NCBI GenBank assembly: GCA_036399715.1
Contig: DASWMO010000129.1
Coordinates: 1-48,126, forward strand
Direction of reading: 5' to 3'
DNA: 48,126 nucleotides
From: DASVSE01 sp036399715
Lineage (GTDB): Bacteria > Bacteroidota > Rhodothermia > Rhodothermales > Rubricoccaceae
Position numbers and translations under genes: made by a program. Shown here piece after piece: positions 1 through 8,688 of this stretch. The notes beneath the pieces were generated by a model, which saw nothing but the letters and a program-made list of their open reading frames with translations, did no database searches and was not told where the DNA came from. Position 1 is the first letter of the stretch; each line of letters begins with the position of its first letter.

Positions 1-2
1 CG

Positions 3-380
3 CCCCGCCGCCGCGCGGCCCGATGGGCGCACTTCGTCGACCATTGCCCGAGTGGCACGCCGGAGCCGGGTGCGCTGGCCTACCCGCTCGTTTCGCCGCC
101 CGGGCCGTCGGGCACGGTGACGGTTCAGGCGGACGGCCTGTGTGTCGACCTCGATGCCTATGCGGGGCGCACGTTCTGGCTCCCGTGGGACATGGTTCAG
201 AGCCTCGATCCGGGCCTGAGCGGCGGTGCGATGCTCCGTGTGGCCGGCGGGATCGAGATGCACCTCTCCGCCGAGGCGTGCCGCGCCGTCTGGGATGCCA
301 AGGCCCGCGTCGGCCGGCCCCGGGCGGTTCAGCCCCCCACGACCGGACTCTCCGGCGGGCTCGCCGCGACGGCGAGCTGA
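3..380 (+). CDS. C-terminal part of an unrecognised protein, 5' end outside window
   Basis: The reading frame is open from the first complete codon of the window and ends at a TGA at 378-380, so this is the last 125 codons of a gene that starts to the left. The visible protein has no signal or membrane segment. It contains a short core of mixed strand and helix character (FWLPWDMVQSLDP followed by GGIEMHLSAEACRAVWDAK) and an unstructured Ala/Pro/Gly tail. I do not recognise the family. A GTG at 117 could start a shorter product, but the frame continues upstream without interruption and codon use looks coding throughout. Its last 52 bases overlap the end of the convergent rlmN gene. Confidence 0.5.
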   Translation, partial: PRRRAARWAHFVDHCPSGTPEPGALAYPLVSPPGPSGTVTVQADGLCVDLDAYAGRTFWLPWDMVQSLDPGLSGGAMLRVAGGIEMHLSAEACRAVWDAKARVGRPRAVQPPTTGLSGGLAATAS

Positions 381-1450
381 CCGCACGCGGCGTCGATGTC
401 CTGCCCGCGGCTGCGGCGCACGGTCACGCGGACGCCCTTGGACACGAGGACTGCGATGAACGCGTCCAGCCGCGCCTCGCCGGAGGGCCCGAAGCCCGTC
501 CCTGCGACCGGGTTGTACATGATGAGGTTGACCTTGGACGGCGCCCAGTGCGCGACGCGGGCGAGCGCGCGGGCGTCGGCGTCCTGGTCATTGGCGCCGG
601 CGAACATGCAGTACTCGTAGGTCACCGACCGGCCCGTGCGCGCGTGGTAGTGCCGGACGGCGTCGCGGAGGGCCGTCAGGTCGGTCTTCTCGGACCGGTT
701 GACGGGCATGATGGCGGACCGTTGCGCGTCGGTCGGGGCGTGGAGGCTGACCGCGAGGCCGAACGCAGGCGCGCGGCCCTCGGCCTGATCGTCGGCGAGG
801 TCGCGGATGCGCCGCGCGAGGCCGACCGTCGAGACGGTCACGCGCCGCGGCGCGAGCCCGAGGCCCTCGGTGATGAGCCCGACGCTCTGAACGACGGCGG
901 CGTAGTTCTGGAATGGCTCGCCCATGCCCATGTACACGACGTTCGTCAGGCCGCGGCCGTAGCGCTCGGTCGCGAGCGCGTGCATCGCGTGTGCCTGGTC
1001 CGCGATCTGGCCGGCCGTCAGGTTCTCCAAAAAGCCCATGCGCCCCGTCGCGCAGAACGAGCACGCCATCGCGCACCCGACCTGGCTCGACACGCAGGCC
1101 GTCAGCCGGCGCGCCGTCCCGTCCTCCCGCACGTCGGGGATCAGGACCGCCTCGACGTGCCGGCCGCTCGGCAGGCGCAGCAGCACCTTGACCGTCCCGT
1201 CCACGGATTCCTGCCGGCCGACCTCGACGAGCGTCCCGATGCGGGCCGTTTCGGCGAGGCGCGCGCGGAAGGCTGCGGGCAGGTTGGACATCGCGGCGAA
1301 GTCCGTCGCGCCCTTTTCGTGGACCCACTCCCACAGCTGCTGACCGCGAAATCGTGGCTCTCCAAGGCCCGTCGCGAAGGCGACGAGCGCATCGCGGCCG
1401 AGCGCGCGAAGGTCGGTCAATGGTGCTGAGGGCGGGGCTATCGTCTCCAT
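329..1450 (-). CDS. rlmN: Dual-specificity 23S rRNA A2503 / tRNA A37 C2-methyltransferase RlmN
   Basis: This 373-aa protein is a radical-SAM methyltransferase that adds a C2 methyl to A2503 in the peptidyl-transferase centre of 23S rRNA and, in characterised homologues, to A37 of some tRNAs. The iron-sulfur ligands are visible as CAMACSFC (C126, C130, C133). The two cysteines that form the covalent intermediate in RlmN are in their usual contexts, C119 in CVSSQVGC and C356 in DIDAACGQL. The length matches the family. The ATG at 1450 precedes an N-terminal helical domain of normal size. The C-terminal tail overlaps the convergent unknown gene to the left by 52 bp. Confidence 0.96.
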   Translation of the reverse strand: METIAPPSAPLTDLRALGRDALVAFATGLGEPRFRGQQLWEWVHEKGATDFAAMSNLPAAFRARLAETARIGTLVEVGRQESVDGTVKVLLRLPSGRHVEAVLIPDVREDGTARRLTACVSSQVGCAMACSFCATGRMGFLENLTAGQIADQAHAMHALATERYGRGLTNVVYMGMGEPFQNYAAVVQSVGLITEGLGLAPRRVTVSTVGLARRIRDLADDQAEGRAPAFGLAVSLHAPTDAQRSAIMPVNRSEKTDLTALRDAVRHYHARTGRSVTYEYCMFAGANDQDADARALARVAHWAPSKVNLIMYNPVAGTGFGPSGEARLDAFIAVLVSKGVRVTVRRSRGQDIDAACGQLAVAASPPESPVVGG

Positions 1451-1570
1451 ACTCTAAGAAACGGACGCGAGCGTCCTGTCGTGCGCTATGGTCGTGAACG
1501 GGCGTCGCGGGGGACGTGAAAAGGGGCCGGAGGGGCGCGGTTAGCTTTCCAGACGCTTGCCGCCGCCCCG

Positions 1571-2128
1571 ATGCTCCGCCGACTCCTTTTGCCCCTCGCC
1601 GTTGTCGCCCTCGCCGCGGCTCCGCACGCTCAGGCGCCACTCGAACCCCTCCCGGCAACGTTCCTGCCCGGTGGGGCCGTCTCGGGCGGCTGCCGCGCGC
1701 AGTGGCAGACCGCCGCGGCCGTCCGCGCCCGCTCGGCGCCGACCGACATCGCGGCGGCGACGCGGACCATCGAGGCCGCGCGGCGCGTCGACGCGAACGA
1801 CTACTCGGAGTCGCTCACGGCCGTCCTGGAGCCCGGGCGCGTCCGCCTGCGCGCCCCGCTCGTCGTGCCGCCCTCGCCCGGCAGCCCGGACGCCGCACTC
1901 CGCCTCGCGGCCGGCGAGGAACTGCGCGTGCTCGCCGTCGCGGACGGCTACACGACGTTCGTCTACGGCGGCCGCGTCTACGAGGCGCGCCTCGGCGATG
2001 CCGAGACGCTCCAGTCGCCCGTCTCCGAGGTCTGGGTCTTCCTCGTCCCCCGCGACGACCGGCCTGCGGCGTGGCTCAACACCGCCCAGGCGGGCGTCGT
2101 CGCGTGGGACCCCGTCTGCGGCGGGTGA
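1571..2128 (+). CDS. Secreted protein of unknown function
   Basis: This is a 185-aa protein with a clear Sec signal peptide (MLRRLLLPLAVVALAAAPHA) probably cleaved near residue 20. The mature part has only two cysteines, one early (GGCRAQW) and one at the extreme C-terminus (DPVCGG), which could form a disulfide. The middle is a beta-rich globular region with EELRVLAVADGYTTFVYGG. I do not recognise a family. It is encoded opposite rlmN and convergent with the LptD-like gene, from which it is separated by only 10 bases. Confidence 0.7.
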   Translation: MLRRLLLPLAVVALAAAPHAQAPLEPLPATFLPGGAVSGGCRAQWQTAAAVRARSAPTDIAAATRTIEAARRVDANDYSESLTAVLEPGRVRLRAPLVVPPSPGSPDAALRLAAGEELRVLAVADGYTTFVYGGRVYEARLGDAETLQSPVSEVWVFLVPRDDRPAAWLNTAQAGVVAWDPVCGG

Positions 2129-2138
2129 CGGCGCCGCG

Positions 2139-4826
2139 CTAAAATGGGAGGCTGCGGACGACGTTGCGCGGCGCGTCGATGCGCAGGATGTCGCGGAGGT
2201 AGCCGCTCTTGACGTAGAGCGACACCGAGAAGCCGCGCGTGAGGCCGATAGGCTGCCACTGGATCGCCATCTCCCAGCAGTGCAGGTCCCGGCGGAGCGC
2301 GAGGCTCGTCGTCGTCGGGTCGAGGGTGACGAGGTCGAGGCCGGTGCTGCCCGTGAGCGACCAGACGGGTGTGAGCCGCAGGTCGAGGGGGCTGAGCGTG
2401 AGCGCGGCCGTCGTCTGGGCCGGGACGGGGCCGATGGCGGGGCGGTAGCCCAGCGTGAGGTCGACGCCAAACGAGATCGGCGCGGCCGCATTCGTGTAGC
2501 CCACGACGGCCGGCGCGCGCGCGTCGAGGGCCGGGTCGTACGGCTCGCCGCGCTGCCGCGACGCCTCGCGCCGCGCGGGCTCGTCCGGCGCCACGACGGC
2601 CCGCTGCGAGGCGGACGCCGGGAGCGTGCCGATCGAGCCCTGCGAGCCGCTTCCGAACAGCCGCGTGACCGACGCCGAGAAGCTCGTCAGCCGCAGCGGC
2701 CGCCGGTCCGACGACAGGTACGAGTCGGTCGTGAGGTTGCCCGTCTCGTCGAGCGCGTAGGCCGAGTAGCCCGCCGAGGCGCGGATGTTGGTCCCGAAGA
2801 TCAGGCTCGTTGCGTTGAGCGTGACGTCCTGGATCGGCCGCTCGGGCGCGGCGAAGTTGACCCCGCCGCGCACGTCGAGCGCAAGCACCTGGACGGCCCG
2901 GCGCGTCGTCTCGCCCGTCGTGTCGGTCCGGGCGATGCGTGCGAGGACGGCGTTCTCGATGCCGAACGAGAGGGCCCGCGTGGGCTCGGTCGGGATGCCC
3001 GAGACGGGCGAGTAGCGGAGCGTGCGGCCCGTCGAGTCGGTCTGGACCGTGCGGACGGAGCCGAGGGCGCTGTAGTCGGGCTCGAAGGCGAGCGAGACGC
3101 TCGGGCGGACCGTGTGACGGATGCCGTCGATGGGGCCGACGCGGAGGCCGAAGGTGCCGAAGAGCTCGGTCGCGGCGGTGAGCTCGGCGCGCGCGCGGCG
3201 GGCGGTCGTGAAGCCCGCGACCTGCTCGACGAGAACCCGGTTCGAGTCCGGCAGGAACGTACGCTGCTCGCTGCGGCTCGCCCAGATCTCCGTCAGCGAG
3301 ACGGTCGGCGTGAGGGTGAGGTTGAAGCGCGGGACGCTGTACGTCGCCTGGACCGGCAGGCGCTGCTCGACGCGCGTGTCGAAGCGCGTCGGCTGGCCCG
3401 TCGCGGTGCGGAAGGCCTCGGCGTCGAAGAGGGCCTCGAAGAACGAGACGGTGGCGTTCGCGCCGGAGAGGGGCGAGAAGCGGACTGTGTTGGCGGCCGT
3501 CGCCGCGTAACTGACGGAGATCTTTTCGAAGACGCCCTCGTCGCGGCCGCGGCGGAAGGGGAAGAGGCGCTGCTGGGTGAATGACGCCGTCGGGAGGGCG
3601 ACCTCGGTGCGGTTGCCGACAAAGTCCTGCGACGCCTGGGCGGCGAGCGAAAGCGAGCGCCCGACGCTCGGCCACGTCTGCTGGAGCGTCACGCTGGACG
3701 ACGTCTGCTGGGTAATCTGGGCCGAGACGGCGTCGGCGACGAGGCGCTGGCTGACCGACTGGAGGTCGACGCGGGCGGCGAGGCGCGGGCCGGCGGCGAA
3801 CTCCTGCTGGTGGTCCCACGCGAGGCGCAGCGGGATGCGCGGTGCGTAGCCGGGGTCCGTCGGCTCGCCCTGCCGCAGGCGGCCGGCTTCGAGGCTGAGG
3901 GACCCCTGATAGGCGTAGAGGCGGTTGTAGCGGACCTGGCCGCGGGCGAGGAACGAGCCCTCGGTGCCGATCTTGGCGCTCGCCGTCGCGTCGAAGTAGT
4001 CCGAGACGGCCCAGTACCAGCCGACGTTGTCGAGAAAGAGGCCGAAGCCGGTCTCGCGGCCGTAGCGGAGGGGGAGCGGGCCCGAGCGGCGGCCCTCGGC
4101 GGCGGGGAAGTACCCGAACGGGAGGGCGACGGGCACGGCGAGGCCGAGCAGCCGCAGCCGGACCGGCCCGGTGTAGACGCGGCGCCCGTCGACGACCATC
4201 AGGCGGCCCGCTTCGAGCGCGTAATGCGGGTGGTCGAGGTCGCAGGTCGTGTAGGCCGCGTTCTGGGCGTAGACGATGTCCGGCGAGGCCTGCTTGATGA
4301 CGCCGCCGAGGAGGAAGCCGTCCTGGATCTGGGTCCGCGCGCCGGCGACGCGCCCGCGGCGCGTGGTGAGGTTGTACGTGAACAGGCGGCCGGTGAACGC
4401 CTGGTCGCCGTCGGCGAAGCTGGGGATGCCGACGGCGCCGCTGTCGGACACGAACGGCTCGGCGCGGAGGGTCTGGGCGCGGGCACGGTACTGGAGCTGC
4501 GCGGCGGTGAGCGTGGCCGTGCGGAAGCGCGCCTCGGCGGCGCCGTAGAGCGTCACGACGTCGCCCGTCGAATCGGACGCGGCGTCGCGGGCGGCGACCT
4601 CGATGCGGACCGAGTCGCGGGCGGTGTAGGTCACGGGCTCGTCGAGGCCGCCCTCGGCCGGCGGGGCGAGCGGGACGCCGCGGATCGGGGCTGCGCGAAC
4701 GGTATCCGCCCGAACGGTGTCGGCGCGCACACTGTCGCGCCGGGCCGGTACCCGCCCTACCGTCTGCGCGAGGGCAGCCGGGGCGCACACGAGGAGCGCG
4801 GCGAGCAGAGCGAGAAGGCGGGGCAT
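2139..4826 (-). CDS. lptD: LptD-like outer-membrane LPS assembly protein
   Basis: The 895-aa product has a signal peptide (MPRLLALLAALLVCAPAALA). A periplasmic OstA/LptA-like beta-jellyroll region follows at about residues 65-175 (VTLYGAAEARFRTATLTA through the GDQAFTGRLFTYN repeat). A long beta-barrel occupies the rest, rich in alternating hydrophobic residues and ending in VVRSLPF with a terminal Phe, as expected for BAM substrates. The segment PFGYFPAAEGRRSGPLPLRYG is characteristic of the LptD central region in Bacteroidota relatives. LptD inserts LPS into the outer leaflet with the lipoprotein LptE, which is not visible here. The acidic, Ala/Arg-rich spacer after the signal contains short VRADT repeats. 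Confidence 0.85.
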   Translation of the reverse strand: MPRLLALLAALLVCAPAALAQTVGRVPARRDSVRADTVRADTVRAAPIRGVPLAPPAEGGLDEPVTYTARDSVRIEVAARDAASDSTGDVVTLYGAAEARFRTATLTAAQLQYRARAQTLRAEPFVSDSGAVGIPSFADGDQAFTGRLFTYNLTTRRGRVAGARTQIQDGFLLGGVIKQASPDIVYAQNAAYTTCDLDHPHYALEAGRLMVVDGRRVYTGPVRLRLLGLAVPVALPFGYFPAAEGRRSGPLPLRYGRETGFGLFLDNVGWYWAVSDYFDATASAKIGTEGSFLARGQVRYNRLYAYQGSLSLEAGRLRQGEPTDPGYAPRIPLRLAWDHQQEFAAGPRLAARVDLQSVSQRLVADAVSAQITQQTSSSVTLQQTWPSVGRSLSLAAQASQDFVGNRTEVALPTASFTQQRLFPFRRGRDEGVFEKISVSYAATAANTVRFSPLSGANATVSFFEALFDAEAFRTATGQPTRFDTRVEQRLPVQATYSVPRFNLTLTPTVSLTEIWASRSEQRTFLPDSNRVLVEQVAGFTTARRARAELTAATELFGTFGLRVGPIDGIRHTVRPSVSLAFEPDYSALGSVRTVQTDSTGRTLRYSPVSGIPTEPTRALSFGIENAVLARIARTDTTGETTRRAVQVLALDVRGGVNFAAPERPIQDVTLNATSLIFGTNIRASAGYSAYALDETGNLTTDSYLSSDRRPLRLTSFSASVTRLFGSGSQGSIGTLPASASQRAVVAPDEPARREASRQRGEPYDPALDARAPAVVGYTNAAAPISFGVDLTLGYRPAIGPVPAQTTAALTLSPLDLRLTPVWSLTGSTGLDLVTLDPTTTSLALRRDLHCWEMAIQWQPIGLTRGFSVSLYVKSGYLRDILRIDAPRNVVRSLPF

Positions 4827-4943
4827 CCGACGGGTCCGGGGAGAGGCGTCGAAGGTATCGCCGGGCCAGGCCGGGTCCGGGTCACGCCGCTGCGGCCGGG
4901 CGGCGTTCCGGACGCGCTGTGTGTCCGATGCTCCCTCGCGCCG

Positions 4944-5936
4944 TTACGCTTCGGAGTCGTCGAAGACGAGGCAGGCGGCGCCGAGGAGCGCCACATCGTT
5001 GCCGCGCGTCTCCTGCACGACCGTCAGCCCGTCGCGCATGGCCGGCATGACGGCGCGGCGGAGCGCCTCGCGGGCGGGTTCCAGCAGCCAGTCGCCCGCG
5101 GCCGAGACGCCTCCGCCGACGACGACCGAGCGGATGTCGAGCAGGTTGACGGCCGAGGCGAGCGCGCACCCGAGCTTGTGCCCGGCCCACGCGAGGACCT
5201 CGGCCGCGGCGGCGTCGCCGGCCGCCGCGGCGGTCGAGAGCGCGTGCGGCGTGAGGTCCGCGAGGTCCGGCCCGGCCGTCGCGTGGAGGCTCGTCGGGCG
5301 TGTGCGGAGGCGGTCGCGGGCGTGGGCCGTGAGGTAGCGCTGCCCGAGGTACGCCTCGGCCGCCCCGGCGACGCCGGCCCGCGAGTACGGCCCGTCGTAG
5401 TCGACCGAGATGTGACCGATTTCGCCTGCTGCGCCGGTCACGCCGCGAAAGACGCGCCGGTCGATCACGACCGCGCCGCCGACGCCGGTCCCGAGTGTGA
5501 CCATAAGGAACGTCCCGAACGCGTGCCCCGCCCCGTAGTGCGCTGATCCCAGCCCGGCCACGTTGGCGTCGTTGTCGACGAGGATCGGGCCGTCGACGGC
5601 GAGCGTCCGCTGCGCGAGGCGCGGCCGGAGGCGGTCCGGCAGGTGGACGCTTGCCCAGCCGGGGAAGTTGGTCATGTGCGGGACGGTCGCGCGGTCCAGC
5701 CCGACCGTCCCCGGCGCGCCGATGCCGACGCCGAGCAGGGTCGCGCCGTCGGGGAGATACTGCGCCACGCGCGCGATGCCGTCCGCGATGCGGTCCAGCA
5801 CGCGCTCGGTCCCGCCCTCAGCGTCGGTCGGGACCGAGACGCGGTGCGCGATGGTCCCCCTGCGCTCGACGAGCGCGACCTTGAGGTTGGTCCCCCCGAG
5901 GTCGACGCCGATGGCGAACGTCGTCGCGTCCGGCAT
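4944..5936 (-). CDS. ROK-family sugar kinase, probable glucokinase
   Basis: This 330-aa ROK protein carries the ATP phosphate-binding motif DLGGTN near the N-terminus (residues 12-17), the catalytic region DNDAN (121-125, probable base D123), the GTGVGGA nucleotide loop and the sugar-binding GEIGH motif (171-175). It would phosphorylate glucose or a related hexose in the cytoplasm, feeding glycolysis and the oxidative pentose-phosphate genes encoded 10 kb away. After GEIGH the usual zinc-binding CxCGxxGCxE signature is missing. The equivalent stretch reads GPYSRAGVAGAAEAYLG with no cysteine. The stop codon lies 3 bases before the ATG-proximal gene pair boundary with the FtsB-like gene, suggesting co-transcription. 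Confidence 0.85.
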   Translation of the reverse strand: MPDATTFAIGVDLGGTNLKVALVERRGTIAHRVSVPTDAEGGTERVLDRIADGIARVAQYLPDGATLLGVGIGAPGTVGLDRATVPHMTNFPGWASVHLPDRLRPRLAQRTLAVDGPILVDNDANVAGLGSAHYGAGHAFGTFLMVTLGTGVGGAVVIDRRVFRGVTGAAGEIGHISVDYDGPYSRAGVAGAAEAYLGQRYLTAHARDRLRTRPTSLHATAGPDLADLTPHALSTAAAAGDAAAAEVLAWAGHKLGCALASAVNLLDIRSVVVGGGVSAAGDWLLEPAREALRRAVMPAMRDGLTVVQETRGNDVALLGAACLVFDDSEA

Positions 5937-5939
5937 CGG

Positions 5940-6281
5940 CTACTCGGCGGCCGGGACGTCACCGGCGTCCGCCGCGGGCTCGACGCTCCAGAGGTCCGCC
6001 CGGTCGGCGTCGAGGACGCGGTAGACGGTCTCGCCGGGACGGCGCATGCCGTACTGCTCGCGGGCAACGGTCTCGACGGTTTCGGCGTCGAGGCCGCGTT
6101 CGATTCGGGCCGCAGTCTCGGCGTTGGACGCGGTCATCGCGGCGTTCTCGTCGGTGAGCCGGCTCAGTTCGTTGGCGTACTGCGCGCGGCGGAGCAGGCT
6201 GTGGCTATCGAAGAAAGCGACCCACACGGCGAGCGCGGCGAGGCCGGTCGCGACGAGGCGGGAGCGGAGCGTGCGGGTCAT
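5940..6281 (-). CDS. FtsB/DivIC-family septum formation initiator
   Basis: The 113-aa protein has a single N-terminal membrane segment (about residues 9-25), a coiled coil rich in Asn/Glu (about 32-65) and the family C-terminal motif VAREQYGMRRPGETVYRV. This is the architecture of the bitopic divisome proteins FtsB and DivIC, which bridge FtsQ/DivIB and FtsL. I chose the ATG at 6281 because it leaves a short basic cytoplasmic tail before the membrane segment. A longer frame to 6347 would begin inside the intergenic inverted repeats. It lies 3 bases upstream of the ROK kinase and downstream of eno, an arrangement common in Bacteroidota and Firmicutes (eno next to divIC). Confidence 0.85.
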   Translation of the reverse strand: MTRTLRSRLVATGLAALAVWVAFFDSHSLLRRAQYANELSRLTDENAAMTASNAETAARIERGLDAETVETVAREQYGMRRPGETVYRVLDADRADLWSVEPAADAGDVPAAE

Positions 6282-6290
6282 GGTCGCGGG

Positions 6291-6350
6291 GCAGGTGACA
6301 CGTGAGAAACTACGTGATTTCGCACGTGCAGCCTGCCACCTGCTCACGTG
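6291..6350. promoter_or_regulatory. Inverted repeats with clustered CACGTG motifs between eno and the ftsB-like gene
   Basis: The 75-bp gap contains CACGTG at 6299, 6323 and 6345 and TACGTG at 6311, the first three starts being 12 bp apart. GCAGGTG (6291-6297) pairs with CACCTGC (6337-6343) and CACGTGAG (6299-6306) pairs with CTCACGTG (6343-6350). The whole segment can therefore fold as a long stem. It could be an eno terminator or a processing element, or a binding site for a dimeric regulator ahead of the division gene. No T-tract follows on either strand. Confidence 0.4.
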
Positions 6351-6356
6351 CCACCC

Positions 6357-7640
6357 TCAGAACCGGAATGCGTCCATGCCGGGGTAGATCGCCGCGGCGC
6401 CGAGGAGCTCCTCGATGCGGAGGAGCTGGTTGTACTTCGCGAGGCGGTCCGAGCGCGAGGCCGAGCCGGTCTTGATCTGGCCCGAGCCGGCGGCAACGGC
6501 GAGGTCCGCGATCGTCGTGTCCTCGGTCTCGCCCGAGCGGTGGCTCAGGACCGACGCGTAGCCGAAGCGGTGCGCCAACTCGACGGCCTCCATGGTCTCC
6601 GTGAGCGTCCCAATCTGGTTGGGCTTGATGAGAATGGCGTTCGCGACCGACTCGTCTATGCCGCGCTGGAGGCGTGTCGTGTTGGTCACGAACAGGTCGT
6701 CCCCGACGAGCTGGATGCGGTCGCCGACGGCCTCGGTGAGGGCGGCCCAGCCGGCCCAGTCGTTCTCGTCGAGCGCGTCTTCGATCGAGACAATGGGGTA
6801 GTCTTGGACCCACCGCGTCCAGTAGGCGACCATCTCCTCGCTGGAGACCGGCACGCCGGGGTTGGACTTGTAGAACGAGTACGAGCCGTCCTCGAACATC
6901 TCCGAGGCCGCCGGGTCGAGCGCGATCGAGAGGTCCTTGCCGGCCGTGTAGCCGGCCTTCCCGATGGCCTCGACGCACAACTCGATGGCCTCCTCGTTCG
7001 AGCGGAGGTTTGGCGCGAACCCGCCCTCGTCGCCGACGGCCGTCGAGTAGCCCTTCGCCTTGAGGATGCCCTTGAGCGCGTGGAACGTCTCGACGCCCAT
7101 CCGAAGCCCCTCGGAGAACGAGGTCGCGCCGACGGGCATGACCATGAACTCCTGCATGTCGACCGAGTTGTCGGCGTGGCGGCCGCCGTTGAGGATGTTC
7201 ATCATCGGCACGGGCAGCCGGCGCGCGTTCGCCCCGCCGAGGTACGCGTAGAGCGGTAGGCCCGAGGCGACGGCCGCGGCGCGGGCCACGGCGAGGCTCA
7301 CGCCGAGCGTCGCGTTGGCGCCGAGGCGGGACTTGTTCTCGGTCCCGTCGAGCTCGATGAGCGCGCGGTCCACGTGCGCCTGGTCGAAGACCGAGAAGCC
7401 TTCCACCTCTTCGGCGATCTCGTCGTTGACGTTGTCGATCGCCCGGAGGACGCCCTTGCCGCCGTAGACGTCGGGGTCCTCGTCGCGCAACTCGGCGGCC
7501 TCGTACTCGCCCGTCGAGGCGCCCGAGGGCACGGACGCGCGGCCGATCTCGCCGGTCTCGGTGATGACGTCGACCTCGATGGTCGGGTTGCCGCGGCTGT
7601 CGAGGATCTGGCGGGCGTGGACGGAGGCGATGAGCGACAT
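6357..7640 (-). CDS. eno: Enolase (phosphopyruvate hydratase)
   Basis: This 427-aa enzyme interconverts 2-phosphoglycerate and phosphoenolpyruvate in glycolysis and is also a usual RNA degradosome component in some bacteria. Diagnostic motifs are ARQILDSRGNPT at the N-terminus, SGASTGEYEA, the Mg ligand regions GDEGGFAPN and SIEDALDE, LIKPNQIGTLTET with the catalytic lysine, and SHRSGETEDT. The length fits the family. The frame is open to 7799 but the ATG at 7640 (MSLIASVHARQI) is the family start. It is the first gene of a probable eno / ftsB-like / ROK kinase run on the minus strand. Confidence 0.97.
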   Translation of the reverse strand: MSLIASVHARQILDSRGNPTIEVDVITETGEIGRASVPSGASTGEYEAAELRDEDPDVYGGKGVLRAIDNVNDEIAEEVEGFSVFDQAHVDRALIELDGTENKSRLGANATLGVSLAVARAAAVASGLPLYAYLGGANARRLPVPMMNILNGGRHADNSVDMQEFMVMPVGATSFSEGLRMGVETFHALKGILKAKGYSTAVGDEGGFAPNLRSNEEAIELCVEAIGKAGYTAGKDLSIALDPAASEMFEDGSYSFYKSNPGVPVSSEEMVAYWTRWVQDYPIVSIEDALDENDWAGWAALTEAVGDRIQLVGDDLFVTNTTRLQRGIDESVANAILIKPNQIGTLTETMEAVELAHRFGYASVLSHRSGETEDTTIADLAVAAGSGQIKTGSASRSDRLAKYNQLLRIEELLGAAAIYPGMDAFRF

Positions 7641-7722
7641 CGGGGGCGGGGCGAGTGAGGGATCGGCAAGATAGAAGCCGCTGCCTCGACGCGTCGCTCG
7701 CAGCGCCGACCGTTCCCAACGC

Positions 7723-8634
7723 CTAGGGCAACCGCACAAACTGCCGGCGGTGCAGCGTCGGTCCGCTTCCGCACGACGCGGACTCCGCAACGAGTCCACG
7801 ACCGACTTCGAAGGTCATCGTCGCGACCGAAGGGGGCGAGTTGAGTCCGGTGCAGGGGGTGCTAGTCGATAGGACCGCAGTGTCCCCGGTCCCGGTCCAG
7901 AAACGCTGAAAGACGGCCTGGTTGGAGATGTTCTGGTAGACGTTCGTTTGCAGTAAAACCTCGTTCGACGCTCTTTCGAACAGCGAAAGGCCTCCCTGCT
8001 GCACGATAGGTGCAGACACGCCGGCGACCGTCCGGCTTGCGTCGAGACTGTACTGGGCCACCCACTGGCGGGTCCCCCCGACGCACGTCATCTCCAGAAA
8101 CCGGAACGTGAGCGTCCCCTCCGTCACGGCGCCCTCGGGGACGTTTTCGTCCCGGTACGAAAAGCGCCACTCGTCGCCCTTACGGGCTGCGAGAAGGTCG
8201 CGGTCGCCGCGCGGCGGGCAGATGCTCCCAGTCACGGTGAGCGGGATCGTGAACGTTGTGTCCCGGAATCCCGACGCGGCGACGTGCAGCGACAGAACAG
8301 ACGAGCCGCTCTCCAGCGCTTTAAGGTCGAGGACGCGCCCGTAGGTCCGGAGATCCACGAACGTGCTCGGGCTCGTGGCGGTGACCACGATGTCTGCCGG
8401 CACCCCGGGCTCGAAGAAGGCGGTCAGCGGGAACCGGTCGGTGTCGCCGGCCTGGTACACCAGTTCGTTGGGAAGGCCGGTCGCGACAAAGCGAGGCGGG
8501 CTCGTCATGGGCGGTGTCACCGGTGGACCATCAGGCGTCTCGATGGGCACCGTAGGCTCAGGGGATGCCGAGTCGCATGCGACGAGCGTACAGACGGCGA
8601 GGGCAACGGTAAGGCCGGCGAGAAGTGCACGCAT
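7723..8634 (-). CDS. Lipoprotein of unknown function
   Basis: This is a 303-aa protein with a lipoprotein signal peptide (lipobox LVAC, Cys at residue 20) followed by a Pro/Thr-rich spacer. Residues 50-135 look like an Ig-like or Big domain (ADIVVTATSPSTFVDLRTYG ... FTIPLTVTG). A second beta-rich domain starts at SICPPRGDRD and resembles the beta-sandwich of other secreted Rhodothermota proteins, with two later cysteine-containing stretches (TPCTGLNSPP, ESASCGSGP). I cannot assign a function. Codon use is somewhat less extreme in GC than in its neighbours, which may hint at weak expression or later acquisition. It ends 83 bp from the eno start. Confidence 0.7.
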   Translation of the reverse strand: MRALLAGLTVALAVCTLVACDSASPEPTVPIETPDGPPVTPPMTSPPRFVATGLPNELVYQAGDTDRFPLTAFFEPGVPADIVVTATSPSTFVDLRTYGRVLDLKALESGSSVLSLHVAASGFRDTTFTIPLTVTGSICPPRGDRDLLAARKGDEWRFSYRDENVPEGAVTEGTLTFRFLEMTCVGGTRQWVAQYSLDASRTVAGVSAPIVQQGGLSLFERASNEVLLQTNVYQNISNQAVFQRFWTGTGDTAVLSTSTPCTGLNSPPSVATMTFEVGRGLVAESASCGSGPTLHRRQFVRLP

Positions 8635-8688
8635 CGCGGTCTGGAGGATGACGGCGCAAGATAGGGATGTGGCCTTCTATTTTGGCAC

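Noticed and set aside
2139..4826. Very long frames overlapping the LptD-like gene in other frames on both strands (up to 936 codons).
   Set aside because: High GC suppresses stop codons. These frames are Arg/Pro/Ala-rich with no recognisable motifs, while the chosen frame has a signal peptide and barrel pattern.
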